A program made the position numbers and the translations under genes. The notes beneath the pieces are model-generated. The model was not told where the DNA came from. It made no database searches and saw nothing but the letters and a program-made list of their open reading frames with translations. From Flabesymbios commensalis (Eukaryota; Annelida; Polychaeta; Terebellida; Flabelligeridae), in NCBI GenBank assembly GCA_964017125.1, contig OZ024909.1:78002717-78066716 (forward strand): a DNA stretch of 64,000 nucleotides, given 5' to 3'. Shown here one piece after another: positions 55,552 to 64,000 of the stretch. Positions within the stretch are counted from its first letter, which is position 1; every line of letters starts with the position of its first letter.

Positions 55552-56209
55552 CGTCCCAGTAAACACAAAACATTTGTATAAAATTTGTACAACATGGGCC
55601 CAACGTCTTCGACGTTGGTCCAACATTGTGTTTACTGGGGTGTTCACACCTCGGCCTATCACGTAATAGATAACACCCTGGGGGGGGGGGGGTCATTTCT
55701 GGCGGATGTATAGTTGGTAGCCCGGGCGTTCCATGGCGACTGGTCCTGAATCAGTCAATTTTAAAAACACTGTGAACGGAATATTGCAGTTAATGATTAA
55801 TGAATGGCTGGAAATAGACATTACACTTTTAGGGCCTTCCAATACATACCAATGAATTAGTCAAAATTAACGTTAATTTGCATGCATGATAACAAGGTTC
55901 ATGCGTAGGCCTACTAACAAACGTAATTTTAAATTAAAAAATATATTTTTATTGTCAGAAGTTCATACCTGATGTAATATAACTATGAAACATGACATGT
56001 GACCAAATAAAAAGTTATTTTAAACTTACAAAAGTTTTTCCCCAATTAACAGGGCCACTAGTGGGTTCATTTTATATTCGTTAATACAGTATAGATTGTT
56101 TATATTTGATTTAGCACAATAACACTATCTCTATCATACCCATTGTCATGGCAACATATGTTTCAATATAGGTTATATTGTCGAACTATGAGGCATTTTT
56201 CAAAAAAAT

Positions 56210-57100
56210 ACACATATTTCCTGGAACGGAAAGATATCGCAACATGTTTTTTCTGGTGTGGATATATTAATACAACTGAAATTTCTGATACTACAGCAAT
56301 GGTTTGATATAATGAATGTGATATATGTATTTTCTCTACAATAGAGCTGTTTTCAATAAGAAATATGTTTTATATTGGGAAGAATATATATATGTAAATT
56401 GGCCATGTTTCTTTTTCACCAGAAAACAACGCAGCATAGCGTCGAAGCGAAGGGAATAAGGCACATAACGTTTGGCGGTTTCAAATTATTTAAATATTCA
56501 GGGAATGTATGGCAGATTGTCTTTGAATGTCACTCAAGATCAATCATAATATGTCAAGGTCACTGTAAAAAATCATTTTAATGTTTTATTTGAGAAGCAG
56601 GCAGAAAAGCAACTAGAATGTAAGTATCTTCATTTCGTGCTACACAGCTATGCGTCACATAATAAAATCACTGCACTATATCTTATCACTGGTAATACAT
56701 AGTGAGAAATGCGAACCGTTGTTTTCCGTTATACTCAGTTAAATGTCAATAAAATGACGAAAGGTGATTAGCTGACGCTATCCCGTAATATAATATATAT
56801 GACCGCCAGTTAGTCAGAGAGTAGAACACATTACGTTGGCCGTTATTTTGATTTTGCGTCCTTCGTGGATGTATATTTTTTTCAATTAGTATGAGAAATT
56901 ATATAATATAATTAACTCACATACTCGAAGTTGTTTTTTTTCTTACCTGACCACAACATTCAGTGGTATTTACATGTTAACAACAGTTGAGCGGAAACGT
57001 TGTCAAATAAACCACATAGTATGAGAACAAGAACAGAGAAGACATGAGAAGGCACGAAAAGGGTGTGTAGATGTGCCTTTTGGCTTATGACCTTTACCCT
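56210..57100. other. Non-coding stretch
   Basis: No gene or clear repeat is seen. If the exon at 49.8 kb is real, this would be intron. Confidence 0.35.
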
Positions 57101-57590
57101 ATTTAAATGGCCGACAAACGGCCATTTAACTTTATTATGCCTAATATCTGGCAAACCGTGCTAGATAGCTAGACCATTACCATAAAACAAATTGGGAGGT
57201 TTCAGGTACGTATATTCCTTGAAAAATGCCAACTCAATCAAATTCAGAATAGCCGACTATCGGTCATAATTAACTTCAATATGACTGATATCTGGCACTA
57301 TTACTATTAAGCAAAATGTGTGGCTTCAGGGAGGGATATATGGCCTGAAAAATTTCAACTCAATCAAATTGAACATGGTCGACTACCGGCCATAATAACA
57401 ATTAACTTTAATATGCCTGATATTTGGCAAACCGTGCCAGATAGCTAGACTATTACCATGAAACAAAATGTGCGGTTTTAGGGAAACATATGCCCTGAAA
57501 AATGTCAACTCAAGCAATTGAAAAATGTCCGACTTGCGGCCATTATTGACTTTAATATGCGTAGTATCTGGCAAACCATGTCAGTACAGT
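57101..57590. repeat. Satellite cluster B, first part (reverse of cluster A)
   Basis: Units of about 140 bases with TATCTGGCAAACCGTGCCAGATAGCTAGAC, CATTACCATAAAACAAA, GCCTGAAAAATTTCAACTCAA and GGCCGACTATCGGCCATAAT phrases, at about 57140, 57285, 57425 and 57560. The phrase ATCTGGCAAACCGTGCCAGAT is a dyad. The order is the reverse complement of cluster A at 11.4-13.7 kb. Confidence 0.7.
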
Positions 57591-59250
57591 ACAGACATGT
57601 CAGTACAGTACAGACAGTGGGGGGGGGGGGCACAAACATTACTGAGCGACGCACACCCCTATCACACTTGTCAGGGCGCTGCGAACCTCCACGTCGCGTC
57701 ACACTGCACAGGGGGGGGGGGGGGGGGCACAACGTCTTCGACGTGAGTCGAACATTGTATAAATGTTATACAACTGTTTTGTGTTGTCACACCTCGCTAG
57801 CTGTTTGTTATGTCTCAGCCACGCCAACACTGATAAACACTGCTTACCTTTCTAAATAAATCACTTTGCGAGTTAACGTGCAAACATAATATAATTTATA
57901 TCATTTTTTTGAGTAATGAATAAGCTTTCTGGTGATATTTATTACGAGTTTGTACAATGACAATTTAAAAAGTTAGGGGTTTATATTGGGAACTGGGTGC
58001 TAACTGCTTCGCATATAAATAAATATATGCTTTGAAAACCACACTCAAACATGGTTTTAAATTAATAACAGAAAAAGTATTATTACACAGTAAAAATAGT
58101 TATATCCCCGGAAAACATTTTTCAGTCACTATGATCTGATATGCGTCCTGGCGCTGGCCTAGAATATTGACGTTTTTTTTACATAATTATAAAATATTTG
58201 TATATAAGTTATTTTTAATGAGCAAAATTATTTTCAAAATCTTTCACAGCCAACCGTAACACATTTACATGTCTTTTTTCTCTAGGCTGTTTCTGAATGG
58301 TAGCCGTTTTATAGCCCTCTATGTTTTTTTGTATTATGACAGCAATGTATTGTTGAAAAAAATTCATTTTGATTGATGGTGTATGTCCTATGTATGTCAC
58401 CGATGAACTGAGGAATGTGATTTTTTTGTATCATTATAAATACTAAAAAAACATCTATCTAACTCAGCAGGGCACGCCTCAGAGGCCACCCGTCTAACAG
58501 TCTGTTAGCGAGTGTCTGGGTAAGACAAACATGACACTTTGATTCAATGCTGGTTTAATGTTGGACCACCGTATGCAATTATGGCAAAAATTATGGCAAC
58601 AGACGGAAACATTACACATAAATAGTACATGAAATGTAGTCATTCAAAACCAATAATATTACTGGTTAAAACATGAATACATTTGAAACACAAAATACTC
58701 AGTAACGCTGAATAATATAAAGTAGAGGTGGAAGATTACCTTGGTTGGATTGTTTCATCTCTCAATATATCAGCTAGAGAAACTTAAGTTAAAATTATAA
58801 CTAATTATTATAGCTATCGCTACTGAACCTTTCAGCAAGCTTTGGAAACTTAAGTTTATTTGTATTCTTTAAATCAGTATGAAATGGTTTAATTGATAAA
58901 CCATCTTCCAAAAATATATAATGATATGCAGAATCAAGAATTTATATTGGTTAATAAATTCTTGGTAGAATGGAAAAATATGGCTCGTAATTGTAATTTA
59001 CACACTTTAATGGGTGAGGATATAATATGTGGGTGATGGTACTAAAAGGGTTCAGACGGGAAGGCTGGTGAGCGTGCATATTGTTATAGCAGGACAATGG
59101 TCACCTGCTTATCTTAACGAGGTGTGATTAAGCCATCGATCTGTGGCGTCCACACTAAACGGTGTTCAACGCTCACGCTCAGCCAGGTCAGGCGTGTCCG
59201 TTTTGTAACACAAGGTAATTGCTGCCACAAATCGAGTTCCCCCTCTACTG
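57591..59250. other. Insertion between satellite halves, with poly(G) tracts
   Basis: It begins with TCAGTACAGTACAGACATG repeated once, then two runs of more than ten G (near 57618 and 57711) and a diverged copy of the palindromic mini-element (57729-57785). The remainder, to about 59250, is AT-rich without a gene. Confidence 0.4.
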
Positions 59251-59945
59251 TCTGTAATGTAGCAAGACCATTATCATAAAACAAAATTTGCGATTTCAGG
59301 AGGGGATATATCCTGAATAATTTCAACTTGATTAAATTCGAAATGGCTGACTATCAGTCATTATTGACTTCAATATCCTTGGTATCTGGAAAACCGTGCC
59401 AGATAGCTAGACCATTACTATGCAACAAAACATGCTGTGTCAGGAGGGGATATACCCTGAATAATTCCAACCTGATAAAAAAAAAGCCGACTATCGTTTA
59501 TTATTGACTTCAATATGCTTGGCATCTGGCAAACCTTGCCAGATAGCCAGACCATTACCATGAAATAAAACTTGCGGTTCTAGGAGGGGATATACCCTGA
59601 ATAATTTCAACCTGATTAAATTTAAAAAAGGCCGTCTATCGGCCATAATTAACTTCAATATGCCTCATATCTGGCAAACTGTGCCAGATTATGAGATACT
59701 GAGATCATTACTACAAAACAGAATGTGCTGTTTCAGAGAGGGATATGCCCTGAAAAATTTCAACTCTATTAAATTTAAAATGGCTGACTATTGGTCATGC
59801 CCTGAAAAATGTCAACTTGCTCAAATTCAACAACGGTTGATTTGCGACCACCACTGACTTTATTATCTGTAATTTACATAACATACTGTGTCAGAGAGGT
59901 AAACCAATTAGGCCTACTACAAAACGGAATGTAAGAGTTCAGGGA
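59251..59945. repeat. Satellite cluster B, second part
   Basis: Five more units in the same orientation as 57101-57590, period about 137-150, with GCCAGATAGCTAGACCATTAC near 59397, GCCAGATAGCCAGACCATTAC near 59537 and AGGAGGGGATATACCCTGAATAATT in several. The last units decay. Confidence 0.7.
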
Positions 59946-62220
59946 CGAATGCACCCTAAACAATTTCTATCGTAGCGGACGGGGCGGGGGATTATGGTGG
60001 CTGGCTGGCCTCTTGTCATATGTTTGGTTATTTTTTTTGGACCACAGCCTGAATATGGGAGAGTGACGTCACTGCGTTTCACAGAATTGAAAAAAGGTTG
60101 TTATTTCCTGGTGGACAAAAGCAAACACGTATGTTCAACGTTGGTTTATCGTTGAGCCAACTTTCCAGACCGTTGGCCAACATTATAACAATATTAGCTG
60201 GCCATCTGTTTGTGTGTCGGGTGTGTGACAGAATTCAAACAAACATGAGACATCGAAGCAAATGCTGGATCAATCTACGACGCTGGCCCAACATTGACCC
60301 AGCATGGGACCGATGTCTCGTGTTTGCTGGGACTGGTATCAGAATCAGAGATGCCTGTGGGCCACGGGTAGGGTACGGTGGTGGGGTGAATATCACAGCA
60401 AGCAATATTTGTGTAACCAATGTTGGCTTAATGTTGGGCCAGCAGCGTTGATGGTGGACCGACATGACGCCAACATTGGGACAATATCTGGTATTTTCTG
60501 GCATTATCAGCCATGACCAGTGACTGAGGCCACTGTTCAGTTTGTAGACCAGTTGAGGCCAGTTATTGTAATAATTGATGGGCTCGTCTCTGATATGTTT
60601 CATACTGATGGTGCAATCACAACGATGACGCATCCTCTAATGAGAATTTGACTGCACTGTGAAATTAAACATGGCATGTGTTAACCTGTTAAAATCGATT
60701 TAATATTGGGCCAACCTAAATGACATTGGCTCCGATGTATAAAGAATTTGTCCCAGAAAGTCAATCCGTAATGTCCAGTATACCTGAAACAGTATAGTGA
60801 AAAATAGTTTTGTCTTGAAAACCTTCAACTGCATTCAAATGCTCTCTTTTTAATTACAATACAAGATAATTGTCTGAAAACAAAATACTTAATTATAATA
60901 TGTTTGAATAAAAATAAAATTTGAACAGCGCATGTGCCTGTACACATGTTACAATTATTTATGACATTAACTTTTTTGTCCTAGGGGCTATGAGAGGGAT
61001 GGGCATTACAATGCATTCCAGAAATTGCTCAATACTGGTACTAAGTCTACACTGTTGGCACATCGTTGGGCCAGCGTTGGCCTACTATGGTTTCCGGGAA
61101 GGGTTAGATCAGAATATCCATGTGTAACTGTAACATCAGGTGAATCAACCAGAATATGTAGGCTAGAAAATAACAGTGACAAATAATTATACCAGTTAAA
61201 TGTCAAATTAAAATTGAAAATATATCAATGTAGTGAACTTAAATAATTAAACAATCTGTGCATATGACCAGACCTACTGTGAAACTATAAAGTCTGCTTT
61301 GTTTATTTTGACCTGGGTAATCCGTCAATTTTAAAATGATGGGAAAGCTCAACGTTGAGATAAGTAAAATATAATTTATTTTACTACATACATAGGATAA
61401 ATAGTCATGGAACATAAAAATAGCCTGTATTACCAAAGATTGGCTAAATAGGAAAGTGGTACCTTTTGTAGATAGGTTAAATAGGCCGTGGGTACCTACT
61501 TGTATATGAAGTGCCTGGATTTGAGGATTGATTCGCAGTCTCAGCGACCCCTTGAGCCACAAAGGTGTGTGCATAATTAATAGTTCTGTTTACTCCAATT
61601 ATTAAATGGACTTACCTTATCTTTGGTCTTCTAACTGAGAGAATACCTTTACCCCTTCCACCACTCCCCACTAGTTTTTCAAAAGTTGACATGCCTGACT
61701 GACTGCAATCTTCTGCGGCACTCTCGACTCTCGCACAGAAAACATGGGGCACTGAGCCTATGCTGGTTCAATGTTGGTCCAGGGATGTAGACGGTGGGCC
61801 AACCTTGAGCCAACATTGGTTCAGTGTCTTGTGTTTCATGGGTCGTCACTCACCCTCTCCAAAAACATACAAGACGTTCAACGAATGTTGTTTTATTGCT
61901 GGACACCATCCACAACGCTGGCCCAACATTAAACCAGCATTGCTTTAGCGTTTCGTGTTCAGTTGGTCCCTTTTAGCGAGGTGTCACCCAGATAGTCCAG
62001 GCATTTTAGGCATTTTTTAGGGGCAAAGATGGAAAAAATAACATAAAGCTGAAAATTTCAGGAGTTTTCTTTTGGTCATACCGTTGATTATTTTTAACTA
62101 AAAGTTTAATTTTGGTTGCAAATTGTAAGCTTTGGAGATCTATGGACATAATATGTCACACACAAGATTTAAGATGGCCGCCATTCATTTAAAAAATTGG
62201 AACATTAAATAAAATATACA
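59946..62220. repeat. Scattered CCAACATTG palindromic elements
   Basis: At least four members of the CCCAGTAAACAC/CCAACATTG family: about 60120-60190, 60240-60335 (CTACGACGCTGGCCCAACATTG ... GTGTTTGCTGGGA), 60410-60505, 61045-61090, 61750-61850 and 61905-61970. Their ends and sizes differ. Open frames of up to 132 codons here are read through these repeats. No gene is supported; 60510-61040, 61100-61740 and 61980-62220 show nothing recognisable. Confidence 0.5.
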
Positions 62221-63147
62221 AAGTATTTATTGGGTTAACATGAGTATGGCTAATTTCTACATCAAAGTTTGTGCTCACTCTGTCACCACTTAGCTGATCC
62301 ATTGATATGTGTTTCTACTGTTCAAACTAAGAGCCAGGCTATACAAATCAAGATTAATTAAAAGTCAGCATGGTCAAAATATATAAGGTTCAAAGAAAGG
62401 CTAAGTTATACATCAATATTTTTTTAACTTTGTCACCACATAACTGATCCAATAATATATGTTGGCCCATGTGATTCTAGCTTTCAAACTAAGAGCTGTA
62501 CAGCTCGAGCGCAAGGTTAGTTAAAAGTTAGCATGGTTACAGTATATCGGGTTAACATAAGCATGATAAGTTTGGCTAAGTTATACATCAAAACTTGTTT
62601 CACTCTGTCACCACATAACTGATCCATTGATATGTGTAGGCACATGTGATTCTACTGCTCAAACTAAGAGTATATGTATTAAAGCATGTCTAACCAGGCT
62701 GTACAGCTCAAGCGTAAGGTTAATTAAAAGTCAGCATGTTTACAATATATTGGGTTAACATTAGTATGGCTAAGTTCTACATACATCACAGTTTTTTTCA
62801 CTCTGTCACCACATATTTAAACTGACCCATTGATATGTGTGGGCACATGTGATTCTACTGTTCAAACTAACAATCTATGTATTAAAGCATGTCTAACCAG
62901 GCTGTACAGCTCAAGCGTAAGGTTAATTAAAATTCGGCATGGTTACAATATATTGGGTTAACATTAGTATGGCTAAGTTCTACATCAAAGTTTTTTCACT
63001 CTGTCACCACGTAACTGATCTATTGATATGTGAAGGCACATGTGATTCTACTGTTCAAACTAACAGTCTATGTATTTAAGCATGTCTAACCAGGCTGTAT
63101 AACTCAAGCGTAAGGTTAATTAAAAGTCAGAATGGTTACTACATAAT
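62221..63147. repeat. Tandem repeat with TGTCACCAC phrase, 150-198 bp period
   Basis: TGTCACCAC recurs at 62281, 62431, 62606, 62804 and 63002. Units also share TGATCCATTGATATGTG, CACATGTGATTCTACTG, GGCTGTACAGCTCAAGCGTAAGG and TTGGGTTAACATTAGTATGG. The last two units are the most alike, with period 198. The array ends directly at the nuclease-like gene. Confidence 0.75.
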
Positions 63148-64000
63148 TCACTCTACATGTCTGTCTACTACTAAAGAACATTGTCCACCACAGAAGCAGA
63201 GCTGTGTGCACAGGAGATTCGCTCTAGAACAATGACATCTTCCAGTGCAACGTTTTTTGCAGACACACTTGATCAGTTCTCTGCATCCTTGTGAGGCTTC
63301 AGGGAGACAGCTCCATAAAGGCACCCATTTGCCATCATTATCTAATTTCCATCCCCATTCCGAGGGACTTGGATGAGAATGATCGCTTTTCAAAGCTTGT
63401 CCCCATATGTGGCCTGCTTGGTAGGCTGCTCGGTTTACATGTAGACATAATGCTGCATGTGATGGGGGTATATTTTCTAATTTTCTGTTGTCATAGGAAA
63501 ACAGTTTTCTTGCTTCGTTCACTTCAGTTAGCTGTGATGTACGTGAGTAAAGCAGGGCCACATATCTTCCCAGTACTTTCATGTCTGCATCTGTCACCTC
63601 TGTTGGCACATGTGATAAACTTTCAACAAACCTCTGCAGTGATTAACACCCATCTCGATGACGCTAGTGTGAGCCGCAATATACCGGAAATGAGGACCAT
63701 GTCCAAAAGCTAACCAAATTTCACAATCGTCCATTTTTAGTGCAGTCACAATGGCGAGCACCAAAACATCTGTTTCAGTGCCATGTATCATATTTTCCCT
63801 TCCAAGTTTATAGGCGTGGAAGCAATGCAACATTATTCTATAATCCGCCTCTTCGTGAGAGCATGGCTCTAAATCAGATGTATCCAGTAAGGCTGATGAG
63901 GCTACATCTTGGCCTTTGGTTGTAATTAAGATCTGTCCAGCTGCTGTTTCATCAGGTTCCATCGCGGATGCCAGAAACTTGAATAATTCTGTTTTGTTTC
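63148..64000 (-). pseudogene. TD/GCD nuclease-like gene with cysteine-rich C-terminus, partial
   Basis: Runs off the window at the right, where the minus strand reads KTELFKFLASAMEPDETAAGQ. Then SHEEADYRIMLHCFHA, HGTETDVLVLAIVTALKM, WLAFGHGPHFRYIAAH and, after a break near 63600, PTEVTDADMKVLGRYVALLY, LTEVNEARKLF, AAYQAGHIWGQAL, GWKLDNDGKWVPLWSCLPEA and a cluster CVCKKRCTGRCHCSR...CTQLCFCGGQC, stop at 63148. The GCD segment expected between VYHM and PTEV is deleted and the frame shifts there. The family is a multicopy invertebrate one of unknown function; a nuclease role is inferred from acidic motifs. The cysteine tail resembles tesmin/CXC DNA-binding clusters. Confidence 0.65.

Larger units (their letters stand above)
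53343..56209. repeat. Tandem duplication, copy B
   Basis: Near-identical to 50476-53342. After its end the sequence continues into unique DNA with ATACACATATTTCC where copy A joins copy B. Differences from copy A include TTCCCGCTGG/TTACCGCTGG, ACCGAAATCCC/ACCGAGATCCC, GAGAATCTCC/GAGAACCTCC and CTAAACTGGG/CTAAAATGGG. Confidence 0.9.

Noticed and set aside
60098-60633. Overlapping 117- and 132-codon frames on both strands
   Set aside because: They follow the inverted CCAACATTG repeats, which are open on both strands by symmetry.

Overview
This is AT-rich, gene-poor metazoan DNA dominated by transposable elements and satellites. The mix suggests a marine invertebrate: CR1/Jockey-group LINEs with SGNH-hydrolase ORF1 domains, a pogo-type transposase, a SINE with two tRNA-like parts, piggyBac-like TTAA elements, GTAAGT splice donors, and a TD/GCD nuclease-like family that I recall as multicopy in molluscs, lancelets, hemichordates and cnidarians. 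The phylum cannot be fixed from this window. No bacterial, organellar or viral gene is apparent.

Layout. 0-10 kb: short repeats, a broken transposon-type gene tail (2411-2886), a piggyBac-like MITE (3079-3293) and three copies of a 484-491 bp MITE with GGTCTCACCACCC ends, two of them almost identical. 10-20 kb: a region bounded by inverted GGGCAATTTCAC ends, holding an old satellite cluster (11.25-13.7 kb), a GC-rich insertion and a LINE with an open 1138-residue ORF2 (15.8-19.6 kb, minus). 20-34 kb: repeat fields, including TGACCTT repeats, an ACACGAAT-rich zone, a LINE 3' end, a 152 bp satellite, a 345 bp tandem repeat with an inverted partner 3-4 kb away, and a degenerate nuclease-like gene (30.9-31.3 kb). 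36-40 kb: a broken CR1-type LINE with a 20-base poly(A) tail. 40-45 kb: a SINE nested in a MITE, palindromic elements and a LINE fragment. 45.1-48.4 kb: a decayed pogo-type transposon whose transposase carries a pentapeptide minisatellite. 48.6-49.1 kb: a LINE end running into a 200 bp assembly gap.

49.8-50.0 kb holds the only plausible host coding exon: 55 codons with a membrane anchor and a GTAAGT donor. Its presumed first intron carries a 2.87 kb tandem duplication (50.5-56.2 kb), each copy with two SINEs. 57-63 kb is again satellites and CCCAGTAAACAC-type palindromic elements. At the right edge a second member of the nuclease-like family, with a cysteine-rich C-terminus, runs off the window on the minus strand.

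The genes form no pathway. What the window records is the order of insertions: pogo into a LINE, SINE into a MITE, SINE at the edge of a small palindromic element, and a TTAA MITE at the end of a larger repeat. All assignments come from reading the sequence and remembered family features; no database search was run.
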